DNA of 22,985 nt, taken from the NCBI GenBank assembly GCA_018985225.1, contig JADGIF010000077.1, positions 1 through 22,985 of the forward strand, read 5' to 3'. The position numbers and the translations under genes are program-made. How positions within the stretch are numbered: position 1 is the stretch's first letter; every line of letters starts with the position of its first letter. This stretch comes from Amoeboradix gromovi. Taxonomy: Eukaryota > Sanchytriomycota > Sanchytriomycetes > Sanchytriales > Sanchytriaceae. The notes beneath the pieces are model-generated. The model was not told the DNA's origin. It did not search any database and saw nothing but the letters and a program-made list of their open reading frames with translations. Below are positions 1 to 9,324 of the stretch, one piece after another.

Positions 1-181
1 CTGTACAGAATATTTATTTTTGAAATTTCGATACAAAAAGTTATTTATTTTCCTTTTATACTCTTCAACTCCGCAACTAGCTGCATGTCCACTCGCCTCT
101 TAAATCCATAAAATTAATAAAGCTAAAATAGTGCTCCAAGTTGTTATAGAAAGTTAGTCCAGTTTTTATATTTGGTGTCCC
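1..181 (-). mobile_element. Left end of Fanzor-family transposon (copy cut by window edge)
   Basis: This is the left part of a repeat seen five more times in the window, here reversed so that its outer terminus is at 181 (reading GGGACACCAAATATAAAA on the minus strand). Inside it lie the sub-terminal block shared with the copies at 9155, 11617 and 21897, a reversed TATA box (52-60) and the palindrome CTGTACAG at 1-8. Compared with those copies it carries about 28 extra bases between palindrome and TATA box (about 22-49). The coding right half lies outside the window. The flank read toward the terminus is AAACAGTA, nearly the same as the flank of the copy at 21897. Confidence 0.85.
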
Positions 182-361
182 TACTGTTTAGGACACACTT
201 CACGCCATACCAATTTGACCTCTGTAATTATGCCAGAAAATGTTTATTTTCTACAATATTTTATTCATGGTGGCACACCTCGTTACTAATGAATATTCTG
301 GTTTCATTTGTGTAGTTTATGGCTTGGGCCACAAAAATCTATAGAAACGAATCTATGGCAC

Positions 362-574
362 CTATTCCCATATCAGGTTTCCAATTAGTCTAAAAATTTC
401 ATCTTGATTTTCGGTAAGACATTCAAAACTTTTTTTAACAAAGCTTTTACAATCGTACATGCCAGTTTCCTTATTTGCATCCACAAGACAATCTGCAAAG
501 ATGGTATTTGGTGAAGGCGTCATTTCACCAAATAGAGCTTCATATTCCCATAACACCTCCAAAAGCGATGTGAA
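362..574 (-). other. In-phase open frame downstream of a TGA stop
   Basis: Directly after the TGA that ends the 575-1342 gene, the same frame stays open for about 70 codons to a TAG at 362-364. There is no ATG at its head. The translation looks protein-like (for example ETGMYDCKSFVKKSFECL, acidic and mixed) rather than low complexity. Possible explanations are a nonsense mutation in a longer gene, a short non-consensus intron around the TGA, readthrough, or chance. I found no convincing GT-AG pair that removes the TGA and keeps frame. Confidence 0.35.
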
Positions 575-1342
575 TCATTTTAGCGATTCAGTGGATTTAA
601 TTAGCACAAGACCTATTGAAGCTTTTTTCATGACTGAATCAATCAATGTATCGCGGTCGTCGATATCAGGGTTAATTGCAGTGCTTGCTATGTGGTTCAA
701 CGAAGATAAAATTGGCTTTAAACTGTGGAAATAAAGATGCATCTTAGACTGGCAAAATTCAGAAACTGAATTAATGGGATTAATCTCGAATATCCGTCTG
801 GACATCTTTTCCAGTATTATTGCATATGTATTCATATTAATAGGATTTTCTATATAGATTGGGTGCTGTATGATATTTGTTTTGCCTTGATTGTCGTTGT
901 AAAACTCTGAAACCCAGGATTGAATATTTGTAAAAAAGTCATGTTCAGGTGGTAGAATTCCATCAAAGTGATAATAGACTGACACTTGAATAAGTTCTTT
1001 GTTTACTGCTATCAATATTAGAACATTTCTTGGCTTCTCCGGTGTAATGTTAACATTGATCGGAAGCACAACACGTTCTATGTCCTTGATTCCTTCAATG
1101 CAGTCCAGAACATCTGTTAAAAGAGTGGCAACACTTTGGCCTGGTTCAATATATCGATTCTCGAGATTCATATATGGAACTACGAATAGATTTTTACTAT
1201 TAAAGTTAATATATGTTGCTGCATACGTTAAATAATTCTCATCTAAATCAAGCCTTGAAGCATCACATTTGTATGACAAAGAGCCTTCTGAAAATGAATA
1301 ATATTGGGCAACAACTAGAATGCTAATTTGAAGAATCACCAT
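575..1342 (-). CDS. Unknown 255-residue protein, possibly a decayed Ulp1-like fold
   Basis: Unbroken frame from ATG at 1342 to TGA at 577-575. No confident family. The arrangement is reminiscent of Ulp1/SENP (C48) proteases: a segment ending VVLPIN (about residue 95), a hydrophobic strand RNVLILIAV where the HW motif would be, VYYHFDG where an Asp would be, an amphipathic helix, then PIYIENPINMNTYAIILEKM where Q-N-x-x-DCG would be. The catalytic His and Cys are absent at those positions, so if the homology is real this would be an inactive relative. This fold guess is inference. It is the only larger frame here ending in TGA, and the frame continues open for 70 codons beyond. The N-terminus MVILQISILVVAQ is hydrophobic but not a clear signal peptide. 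Confidence 0.5.
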   Translation of the reverse strand: MVILQISILVVAQYYSFSEGSLSYKCDASRLDLDENYLTYAATYINFNSKNLFVVPYMNLENRYIEPGQSVATLLTDVLDCIEGIKDIERVVLPINVNITPEKPRNVLILIAVNKELIQVSVYYHFDGILPPEHDFFTNIQSWVSEFYNDNQGKTNIIQHPIYIENPINMNTYAIILEKMSRRIFEINPINSVSEFCQSKMHLYFHSLKPILSSLNHIASTAINPDIDDRDTLIDSVMKKASIGLVLIKSTESLK

Positions 1343-1461
1343 TTGTTTTAGATTACGCTATTGGGGAAGAGTGACAAATTCATATCTGTGACATCCCTGT
1401 AAAAATGAGCAAATCTTAGTGATTGGTCGAAACTAGGATAATATCTTTTAATAATATAGGG

Positions 1462-1896
1462 ATGCGTGTCGCACTAATGTTGCTCGTTGGATTTATATTT
1501 TGTATTAAAACCCGAGATCCATATAGTACATCACTGTGCTGCATATGGTGTAGGCGTGCTAAAAAGAATTTTCAGAGTTGCACTGATGACGTGCCTGTTA
1601 CTGCTGAAAGAACGGAGGGTAGGCTTCCAGAAACCGGATAAGTGGGACAAATTCATATGCCAGAAGCACAGGAGGTGAATTCGTCTTGCATTTCTGCTCG
1701 CAAAAGAGTTACAGAATGATGCGACAGTTCAGCTTGCGCTGGAAGTGATAATAGATTTTGCATTTCAATGTGGTATAATTACCAAGAGAGCAATAATAGC
1801 GTTGTCAGTGATGGTGATGGCTGTGGACAATTTGGTGACTGCGAAGTTTGTAGCAGTGCAGAATGCCCAGATTTTTTGTTTGCGGTTTCTTTGTGA
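1462..1896 (+). pseudogene. Possible broken gene for a secreted Cys-rich protein
   Basis: From ATG at 1462 the frame starts with a textbook-like signal sequence (MRVALMLLVGFIFC) and continues Cys-rich (SLCCIWC). It then meets TAA at 1639 and TGA at 1717, and continues as another Cys-rich stretch (CDSSAC, GCGQFGDCEVC) to TGA at 1894. The region looks richer in G and C than its surroundings, which suggests present or past coding. A second frame (1487-1678, then open to about 1921 after one TGA) is also long, so the reading frame is uncertain. Introns that would remove both stops were not found. The rest of 1343-2024 shows nothing recognisable. Confidence 0.3.
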
Positions 1897-2024
1897 ACTC
1901 TGGCTCCCTAGGAGATTAATTTGAAAAAAGCCGAGCTGTTAGGAAATGTAACATCTGGGTTTTTGCTACACATTCTGCAGATTCAGTTAATGAGCTTGCT
2001 AAAGGTAGAGAGTTTTATTAAAGT

Positions 2025-4346
2025 TTATCCTAGACTAAATCCCTTGGTTTCTATCAACGCATACTCCAGTTTGTATCTCAATTCACTGAATGTTTTGCTC
2101 TCAGGCAGTCTCAATAAATTCATACAGGTAGCACTACTGGGCATCCTATCCTCATTTATCTTTAATATTCCGATCAACGGATTCAACTGTTTACATCCCA
2201 GTACTGGTGGCCTATCTCTCCCCGTTACAAACTGCATGAATCTGCTCAACATAGACTCATCCCACTGCCCTATCAAGTAATAAAAATGCTTGATAGTGGC
2301 ATCTTCAGCCTTGTATCCCTGTAACACCAAGTTATTTATTATGTCATTTGCATCTATTTTGTTGTCTCCGTGCATCATCATCTTCAGCTCCAAAGGGTCC
2401 ATCCATATCACTCCGATCATTTGTTGTATTCCTGTGATCATTTTATATGTATATGGTTTGTATTGGTCTATAATAACCTTGCTTGCCATTATGACATAGT
2501 TGAGTTTGTTCTCATTTGTCACCATCTTATTACTAATCTCTATCTCTCTGCCCTGTACCACGACAGTCCAAGAAATGTTCATATCATTCACATCTGTCTT
2601 CAATAAGTTTAATAGACTGCTGTACAGATCCATATCATAGTAGTACATGTCATTCAATGTGTAGGAATCAAATAATAAACTAATAATAAGCATATTCAGT
2701 TGCTGAGGTAGTACAATATCATCCCGTAAACACCTACCTATGACTACGCCTATATAATACATGGCATCATGTGGATCAATTGAAATAACACGCTCTTGTT
2801 CACCCGACTTTGTTCTGAATTTAAACGGCGCTGATCTCAGATTTATTATCAATGATTCATTAAAGCTAATAAAGTAGTATTTATATATTTCTTTAATCAT
2901 AAGTGACATGAACTCCATATATAGTCCCCCTCCATCAATTCCTTCCTCCTCAAAACCGTCGTCTATAAATTTGATTGACATGGGCTTAGTAAAATCAATA
3001 GCAAAGAGATATTGCAGCATTTCGGATCTATCAATAATATAATTGTTCTTTCTAACAAACAAGTTACTGTTGTCAATTCGTGGAAAGGCGATATGGAACA
3101 TCTGCAATCGATCTAAAAACGAGTAGTAAAATGGATTATAACCAAGTAGTTGCAGTTCATTACACGCTCCTAATTGACCTGATACTCTCAGGCTTGATCC
3201 GGTGGCATTCAAATTAGATAATTCAAGTTTTAAGGTGGGATTCCAAAAGAGGGGAGAACTCCACGAGAACACGTCATTGGAAATGTTTAAACGGTTCATT
3301 ATGCATTTGATGGTAAACACAACATCCGCAATCAGTGGCACAATCGGCGAATCATAATCTTCCTTCTCGTAGTCCAGGTGCTCTAAATATTGAATTAAAT
3401 GAAAAGATAAAACAGCAAATTGTATTAAGCCATCCAGCTGCTGATTGATAAGGTAATCAAAAGTGTTGATTATATATTTGTGAATCATAGTGTAGCAATT
3501 AAAAATGTACTGACGTGAGAGCACAAGATTTAAAGATTTGAAAGAATTCGCTAATTCTAAGGGATTATGAGCATTAAATAACTTACAAATACTACTGTAT
3601 AGTGGTATTGGTTTGCATTTGTAAAAATAATGGGAAACATTGGCAATCGACTGATTGTCGAACAAGAGAATGACGATGGAAATAGAATTTAAGGATTTCA
3701 GTAAGGGCGTGAAAAGGAGGGCAAACTCGTGCTGTCTATCAATGCTAAGCATGGTGCAAAGATGAAAAAGACCTTGCAGCTTTGATTTTTTTAGCTCTGA
3801 TGGAATTCTCTTCATGACAAGAGATTTGTACAAATCATGAAGATCATAAAATGATAATAAATCTATAGATCCTATCTTCACGTCAGAATGATTCAAATAG
3901 ATGCAAAACTCTAAAAAGTGAAATAAACCATCGGAAAGCCAAATGAAATGAATAATCTGCACAATCATTAAATGCCTTCGTTCATCGAAAATATTATTGA
4001 GCAAATTGACCATGACTGTAGATTTAGGGAATGTAAGCGGTAGTAGGTAACCACATTTGAAAGCGTGCAACTGGTACTGTTCCGGGATAGCAATATTGGA
4101 AGTAATTACTTTTAAGTTAGTAGGATTGGCGTTAAGCCAGAACTGCTTTGCAATCTGGTGGTTCAGCTTTTTTATTTGATGCATTCGTAAAATAAAATTC
4201 TTGTTCAAGCACATCAAGTAGAAATCTTCAATTTTCAAAACTGACTGTTTCTGGGCTCTTATTTCTTGAGTTTCCAGTAGAATTTGTTGATTTGTTTTAG
4301 ATTTAATGGTCGATGTATCTATTATTTTCTCATGTATGTTGAACAT
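2025..4346 (-). CDS. HUL5: HECT-type E3 ubiquitin ligase, UBE3C/Hul5-like
   Basis: A 773-residue protein with a C-terminal HECT domain (about 425-773) that takes ubiquitin from an E2 onto a cysteine and passes it to substrate. Diagnostic motifs are EEGIDGGGLYMEF (N-lobe), GVVIGRCLRDDIVLPQQL, and the C-lobe SSATCMNLLRLPESK with catalytic Cys741, ending YALIETKGFSLG. The N-terminus (LLETQEIRAQKQSVLKIEDF) resembles the basic, IQ-like start of UBE3C/Hul5, the group that extends chains on proteasome-bound or misfolded proteins. The strong EaGIDGGG form also fits that subgroup over NEDD4 types: no C2 or WW domains are present. At 773 residues it is somewhat shorter than Hul5 (about 900) and UBE3C (about 1080). 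The start is the first ATG of the frame. HECT assignment is firm; the Hul5 subgroup is likely but not proven. Confidence 0.93.
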   Translation of the reverse strand: MFNIHEKIIDTSTIKSKTNQQILLETQEIRAQKQSVLKIEDFYLMCLNKNFILRMHQIKKLNHQIAKQFWLNANPTNLKVITSNIAIPEQYQLHAFKCGYLLPLTFPKSTVMVNLLNNIFDERRHLMIVQIIHFIWLSDGLFHFLEFCIYLNHSDVKIGSIDLLSFYDLHDLYKSLVMKRIPSELKKSKLQGLFHLCTMLSIDRQHEFALLFTPLLKSLNSISIVILLFDNQSIANVSHYFYKCKPIPLYSSICKLFNAHNPLELANSFKSLNLVLSRQYIFNCYTMIHKYIINTFDYLINQQLDGLIQFAVLSFHLIQYLEHLDYEKEDYDSPIVPLIADVVFTIKCIMNRLNISNDVFSWSSPLFWNPTLKLELSNLNATGSSLRVSGQLGACNELQLLGYNPFYYSFLDRLQMFHIAFPRIDNSNLFVRKNNYIIDRSEMLQYLFAIDFTKPMSIKFIDDGFEEEGIDGGGLYMEFMSLMIKEIYKYYFISFNESLIINLRSAPFKFRTKSGEQERVISIDPHDAMYYIGVVIGRCLRDDIVLPQQLNMLIISLLFDSYTLNDMYYYDMDLYSSLLNLLKTDVNDMNISWTVVVQGREIEISNKMVTNENKLNYVIMASKVIIDQYKPYTYKMITGIQQMIGVIWMDPLELKMMMHGDNKIDANDIINNLVLQGYKAEDATIKHFYYLIGQWDESMLSRFMQFVTGRDRPPVLGCKQLNPLIGILKINEDRMPSSATCMNLLRLPESKTFSELRYKLEYALIETKGFSLG

Positions 4347-4600
4347 TTTTATCTTAATGTTTCAGGGATGGAAGTTGGACCACTACTAAACCAGACTTTC
4401 TCATGTAACAAGTGTCTCGAAATTTAAAAAGATCTAGTAGAAACGTGCACTGACATATCATGTATATTATAGATGGCATTTCAATAAGACTGGTTTTTTG
4501 CTTTTAATGCCGATGGCAAGAGTTAATTCGTTAATTAAATCGTTAGTTCCAGTTTTATTTACAGCCGTTCATCCCGGTGAATTAAGCAACTACGACTAGG

Positions 4601-4862
4601 ATTATTAAATAAATGGTTTGCAAGTTTATTTATTGTTCATCTCTTCTAGGTATTGAAAGACATCTAATTGTTCCATGTTTGGACCAGTTCCTCAGTCTGA
4701 GACGAATGTATGCTGCACCTGCTAGTTATTTCTTTAGATTTAATTTACCACTTGTGAAAAGGAAGAATATCGAGTATTTAAGCTATTAGAAAAGTCTTGA
4801 AATTATACAAAAATGCATACAAATTCGCGATAAATGATTTATTCAAGAAAACAACTGAACTG
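4601..4862 (+). pseudogene. Inverted, decayed copy of the gene at 20844-21217
   Basis: This stretch matches the reverse complement of 21053-21322 at high identity, including about 105 bases of upstream sequence and the start codon (ATG at 4706). The first 27 codons read like the intact copy (SYFFRFNLPLVKRKNIEYL), then a TGG codon is replaced by TAG at 4787-4789. A small deletion soon after shifts frame. The similarity stops at 4862, just after the codons matching KKTIEL. It is therefore a partial segmental copy with a nonsense change. The remaining 4863-5122 shows no gene. Confidence 0.8.
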
Positions 4863-5122
4863 CAGAATCGCATAAAGATAAAAGCTTATACTATGTCTTA
4901 TCCAACCTTTGAGAGTAGAACGTGGTTATAAGTAATGCTTTCAATGTTCTTTCTTTAGTAATGTCTAGAAATAGACGGCACTAGCTTGAGAAAACGACAA
5001 GACATTTCCACAAGATACATTGAAACAATGTCACTCAATCTGTGATTCGGTATCTCTGTGAACATTGATTACTATGTACTCAGTAAAAGAAACTCAAGGC
5101 TACTTACTATAAGACAACTATG

Positions 5123-5344
5123 CTAAAAAGCGTAATGTGTCTTACAATAACTTCTCCAGCTTCTTAAAACAAATCGATATCGTGAAGACCCGAGTAACCA
5201 GCCCAACATCATACCTCTGAAACGATTAATATTTAAGTTCTTAAAAGTTTTATCATCAGGCAGCAGAAAATAAGGATTTATCTCATACCACATAATAGCC
5301 AATGATCCGGTACTGTTAAAATTTGCACCAAGTTTTACCAGCAT
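5123..5344 (-). CDS. Small hypothetical protein, 73 residues
   Basis: ATG at 5344 to TAG at 5123. The protein is basic at its C-terminus (RGMMLGWLLGSSRYRFVLRSWRS) with one short hydrophobic stretch. No family recognised. An internal MWYEINP recalls the start of the complex I MWFE subunit, but the following residues do not form its membrane helix, so I do not assign it. Its TAG stop differs from the TAA used by all confident neighbours, which weakens the call. It would be transcribed away from the M50B-like gene at 5575 from a shared 230-base gap. Confidence 0.25.
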   Translation of the reverse strand: MLVKLGANFNSTGSLAIMWYEINPYFLLPDDKTFKNLNINRFRGMMLGWLLGSSRYRFVLRSWRSYCKTHYAF

Positions 5345-5574
5345 AGAACTACCATTTACAACATAAAAATGATTTACAAAATAATTTGACAGTGTGCAAA
5401 AACAACTTGAAGGAAATCCATAAATGGGCTAAATTTAAGAGGTATTCGATAAAGAGTCATTCCTACCTGTACTTGGTCCTTTTTCAAAGTATTTCCTAAA
5501 TTGCTTTTCCTGTAATTTCAAATTAATTGATTGGCTGAAAATTAATACTATCAGGGGATACCCAACTCTCCTCT

Positions 5575-6267
5575 ATGACTTCTTTCGAGGAAAAAACCAC
5601 ACCAACTTCGGACCAAACTGGTTTTTTGATATTTCTAGGCGTAAGCGTGTTTGCCATTGGAATATTATGGCATGTACCAATACTAAAGCACATTTTAGAC
5701 CCTTTCAAACTGATTACTGTTTGTTTACATGAAGTATCACATGCAATAGCAGGACTTTGCACTGGTGCTCACGTATCGAGTATCGAGGTTACCACAGATC
5801 AAGGTGGAGTAACTAAATTACGTGGGGGAATTAACTGGATAACTCTGCCTGCTGGATACATTGGAAGTGCAGCATTTGGTGCGTTAATGATATTTAGTAC
5901 ATTTAATAACACAGCTTTATATGTAGTAACTGCATTTGTTTGTGTCTGTTTATTATTTGTCTTACTGAAGGCCAGCAACTGGGTTTCCAGACTAATAACA
6001 ACTCTGTTTATCATCGTTATCATACTGATTTGGGTATTCATAGATAAAGGATTACGATATTTTATAGGGTTTTTAGGTGTCATGTCTGCCAGCTATGCAT
6101 TATGGGATATGATCGATGATTTGATTGCAAATGATAAACATGAGAGTGATGCGTCTGTGTTTGCAAAGAGATATGGTGGAAACTCAAAGTGTTGGGGCCT
6201 TTTGTGGTTTCTTCTAGGAGTAGCTTTGGTCGTAGGCAGCATTATTTTAGGTTTGTACGCATTTTAA
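5575..6267 (+). CDS. M50B-like membrane metalloprotease family protein
   Basis: A 230-residue integral membrane protein of the peptidase M50B-like family. The zinc site HEVSH is at residues 52-56 in the setting VCLHEVSHAIAGL. It is followed by the family's GAHVSSIEV and GGVTKLRGG strands and the PAGYIGSAAFGALM segment. About six hydrophobic segments are visible (roughly 16-33, 90-106, 112-128, 135-153, 158-172 and 205-227). The charged loop between the last two contains DMIDDLI, which could supply the third zinc ligand expected from M50 families. Length fits the family. Substrate is unknown; M50 proteins usually cut inside membranes. The start is the first ATG, next to a short acidic/Thr-rich cytosolic head. 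Confidence 0.88.
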   Translation: MTSFEEKTTPTSDQTGFLIFLGVSVFAIGILWHVPILKHILDPFKLITVCLHEVSHAIAGLCTGAHVSSIEVTTDQGGVTKLRGGINWITLPAGYIGSAAFGALMIFSTFNNTALYVVTAFVCVCLLFVLLKASNWVSRLITTLFIIVIILIWVFIDKGLRYFIGFLGVMSASYALWDMIDDLIANDKHESDASVFAKRYGGNSKCWGLLWFLLGVALVVGSIILGLYAF

Positions 6268-6868
6268 TAAATTTTTAGTTAAATATGCGTTGCATTTCTA
6301 CTATTTGCAGGGTTTGATTATGAAATTTCAAATAGACCTAGTTAAGTTTGATAGCAATCACTAAATATCTTGCACAAAGTTCCCAGATTTTCAAGAAGTG
6401 GAATACTGGGTTTACTTAACCCTTATTAAGTGATTCTACTTCAAGAGATATAGAAAACTGATATAAATGAAGTGAATAATGAGCTCATTAAATTGTAGCT
6501 ATATTTCATTTTTAGTCCTTACTGAATTGAGAGGGCGCCGGGTTTATTATCGATGAAATGACCTGTTGTTTAAAACGTTGATGGACTTTATCTAATTGAT
6601 GTTTTACATGATACATGGTAAAAGTCTATTATGAACAGATTTATTACTTTTTTAAACTTTTAGCGTCTCAGTTACAAATTTACTTTGCGACAAAGGCTTC
6701 TGAGAGCAACCTAAGTGAATATTATTGCGTTTGTAAAAAGAGATGAAAGCGCAAAAAGAGATCCCAAAGCTGGGTTCTAGTGAGTAAGCCTCACAAGCAC
6801 TTAATCAAATTCTCTCCAATCACAAGGCCAGAATTTCAATATATAACATGAGAGTGCCAATCTACTGA
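6268..6868 (+). other. Intergenic, nothing recognised
   Basis: About 600 bases between two same-strand genes. It is AT-rich with frequent stops in all frames. No RNA gene, repeat from elsewhere in the window, or transposon end was seen. It presumably holds the 3' end of the M50B-like gene and the promoter of the coiled-coil gene. Confidence 0.5.
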
Positions 6869-8446
6869 ATGGATCGAAAAACAAAAAAAGAACGACCAAA
6901 AAGCAGGTTCATTCAAGAGCTTGAATCTCAACCTGAAATTGATGTCGAAGAAAAGTATTTACTCTTGGCAGCTCAGTACGAAAAAGAAAGAAAACGCAGC
7001 GGATTCTTCTATAAACAAATTGGCGGTTTAGAAACGAAAATCGAAAAGATGAACAAAATGTACAACAACTTGAACGATGCTTTGCAAGCTCAGGAGTCGA
7101 TAAATCTGAAACTAAGAAACAGCATAGAAGAACAAGAATTAACGATTAATGGGTTACGAAACCAGTTGGAATTAGCTACTAACGAATCTTACGAGTTGAA
7201 AAAGACTATTGATTTCCATAAAGACAAAGTAGACGCTAGTATTCAAGAGGTAAAACATCACTCTCATCGTTGCGTAGTGCTGGAATTGCGAGAATCTCAA
7301 CACCTAGATGATATAGAAGCGCTTAACTCCAAAATTACTCTGCAGACTTCAACACATAAGGAGCAACTTGACTCGCTAAAATCATCACACTCTAATCAAA
7401 TGCAATCCCAGCTGGCCTTTGTGGACGAACTGAACAAGAAAATTGAATTGCTAAAAAGTGAAAACGCAGAATTGGTATCCAAGCATACTCAGCTGGACAA
7501 CGAAAAAATACAGCGACTTTCAATTCAGTTCAATGATTCGAGCAACCAGACGGAGCATGTGAGAATATTAGTGGAACCTTCAGCGGATCAAATGATACAA
7601 GCTACTCCGGACACTGTTGATTATAGCACTGTAACTGATCTTGAATACGTAAAACAACCGCAAAATGAGTTGATCAACCTGTCTCTCCTTGACAATTTCA
7701 TTTACAGCAGCGACAGCAAAAATGGAAGGGAAAACACTCAGGCCATTAAGTCTCAATCGACTTTGATTCAAACTGATCAAATAGAAGAAACAATAATTAA
7801 GTCTCCTATGGATTTCGTATTTCAACAAGAAATGGATATTCTTCAGAATGAAAATACTAGGCTATCAATGCAACTGCAACAGTTGAAATTGGACTCAAAT
7901 AGGCTATTTTTTGAGTTTGATAAAGCTAATCCTCACCATAAAGAATTATCCCCAATGAACAAAATGAAGGTTTTACTCAGTAGCTCTAGGTACAGCACTA
8001 TCAATAGCCAGATGGGCCAGACATTAAGCCAAAAGTCTCCGGGAGATAGGTCTGATGGATCTACAAACGCAGATGTAGAATTCAATGATACATGCACTGA
8101 CGTAGAACTCGATGTCGCTTCCATTCGTAACCAGTATATAGAGATGGTGGGGAACAAAGACAAGAAGGCTAACGACCACATGAGTCCAATAGAGTATGCA
8201 TTAGATGACCTAGCTAGTTGCTTGTCGCAGCTAATGTTTTCATGTAAATTTAAGCAAAGTCCATCAACAACTATGGTTCAGCTAAATAGATTAAGCATAC
8301 AAATGCAGGAGATGAGAGATGATGTGCTGCTCAAAGATGTAGAAATACGATCATTGAGAGATAAAAATGAGCTGCTACGAGACTCCATAAGGGCTCAATT
8401 GCATTCAAAGCACAAGCAGCAAGAAGCAGAATTGGATTTAGACTAA
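6869..8446 (+). CDS. Coiled-coil protein of unknown function, 525 residues
   Basis: A hydrophilic protein with a basic N-terminus (MDRKTKKERPKSRF) followed by a long heptad-rich stretch from about 30 to 215 (ETKIEKMNKMYNNLNDALQ and so on). A Ser/Thr/Asn-rich linker follows. Two shorter coiled segments lie near 322-355 (LQNENTRLSMQLQQLKLD) and 445-520 (EMRDDVLLKDVEIRSLRDKNELLRD), and the C-terminus is acidic (AELDLD). The architecture suits a centrosomal, cytoskeletal or tethering scaffold, but coiled coils are too generic to name an orthologue. The start is certain to within the frame because a TGA stands immediately before the ATG. Stop is TAA. Confidence 0.85.
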   Translation: MDRKTKKERPKSRFIQELESQPEIDVEEKYLLLAAQYEKERKRSGFFYKQIGGLETKIEKMNKMYNNLNDALQAQESINLKLRNSIEEQELTINGLRNQLELATNESYELKKTIDFHKDKVDASIQEVKHHSHRCVVLELRESQHLDDIEALNSKITLQTSTHKEQLDSLKSSHSNQMQSQLAFVDELNKKIELLKSENAELVSKHTQLDNEKIQRLSIQFNDSSNQTEHVRILVEPSADQMIQATPDTVDYSTVTDLEYVKQPQNELINLSLLDNFIYSSDSKNGRENTQAIKSQSTLIQTDQIEETIIKSPMDFVFQQEMDILQNENTRLSMQLQQLKLDSNRLFFEFDKANPHHKELSPMNKMKVLLSSSRYSTINSQMGQTLSQKSPGDRSDGSTNADVEFNDTCTDVELDVASIRNQYIEMVGNKDKKANDHMSPIEYALDDLASCLSQLMFSCKFKQSPSTTMVQLNRLSIQMQEMRDDVLLKDVEIRSLRDKNELLRDSIRAQLHSKHKQQEAELDLD

Positions 8447-9154
8447 ATATCTTGATTCTTTTAGAATGTAAATTAACTCTTTACCTTGTTGCACTTTTGT
8501 GAATATAAAATTAACTTTAACCATTAAAAGTTTTTAGTAAAATTTAATTGATATTGCAAATCAATGATTTATCTCATCTCAAATCTCCAAACTAATTTTA
8601 CGGTATGAAAGAAGTAATCTCTAATACTTTTATTCCATTTCAAAAGTCCAGGTATCCGAATTATACAATAATTCCAAAGAGAAATAAATAATGCAAGTTA
8701 TGGAGGGGTGATAAACCACTACACTGTGATATAACGGAATAGTCATGCATTTATCTCAAGTATATGGTCCTTTCTGCAACATGATTTCAATATACGAACA
8801 AGGCATGACTTGTACGCGTGCATGTCTCGAAATCGCTTTTCTTTGAATTTACGCTTAGAAAATTTTCCAGTTAGTGTGTAACTATTGCATTACACCATCT
8901 GCCCTCCTTTTTTTTGCTAAATGGTTTCATCATTATACCATTGTGCTATCTTAGTGTATTAGAATACATTGCGTTATCTTTGTTCTTGTCTTTAGATGTG
9001 GCATATGCTGGATGCAGCGATTTTTACGCTTTTTAGAGATGGTTAAAAGATGGAACCCTGTTTTTTCTCTACCAAAATACTCTAGAAATAGATATTCGAG
9101 ATAAAGAATTCTTTTGTTTACGATAAAAGATTTATTCAATCAAAATTAATAACT
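8447..9154 (+). other. Intergenic, nothing firmly recognised
   Basis: About 700 AT-rich bases between the coiled-coil gene and a transposon copy. A 62-codon minus-strand frame (8951-9139) has no recognisable features and is not called. A short stretch near 9118-9145 weakly resembles the duplicated gene segment at 4601-4862 (about 20 of 26 bases), too little to call a third copy. Confidence 0.5.
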
Positions 9155-9251
9155 GAGACATCAAATATAAAAACTGGACTAACTTTATGTAACAACTTGG
9201 AACATTATTTAAGAGGCGAGTGGACATTCAGCTAGTTGCGGAGTTGACGAG

Positions 9252-9280
9252 TATAAAAGGAAAATAAATATTCTGTACAG
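9252..9280 (+). promoter_or_regulatory. Transposon promoter: TATA box plus CTGTACAG palindrome
   Basis: TATAAAAGG at 9252-9260 is followed 12 bases later by the perfect 8-base palindrome CTGTACAG (9273-9280). The pair is kept in the copies at 11617 and 21897 and, with an insertion between, at 1-60. The spacing puts the palindrome near the expected transcription start, so it could be an initiator or a binding site for a dimeric protein. Role inferred from position. Confidence 0.55.
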
Positions 9281-9324
9281 CTATTGTCTTACTCTTTAAT
9301 GATGATAGTATAACATTAAATGAA

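Noticed and set aside
1999-2606. Plus-strand frames of 69-119 codons over 1921-2606
   Set aside because: Antisense to the HECT domain coding region.
5123-5344. MWYEINP as the start of an NDUFA1 (MWFE) complex I subunit
   Set aside because: The residues after the motif do not make the expected transmembrane helix and the C-terminus does not match.
8951-9139. Minus-strand 62-codon frame and weak resemblance at 9118-9145 to the duplicated gene segment
   Set aside because: No motif, and the resemblance covers only about 26 bases with six mismatches.
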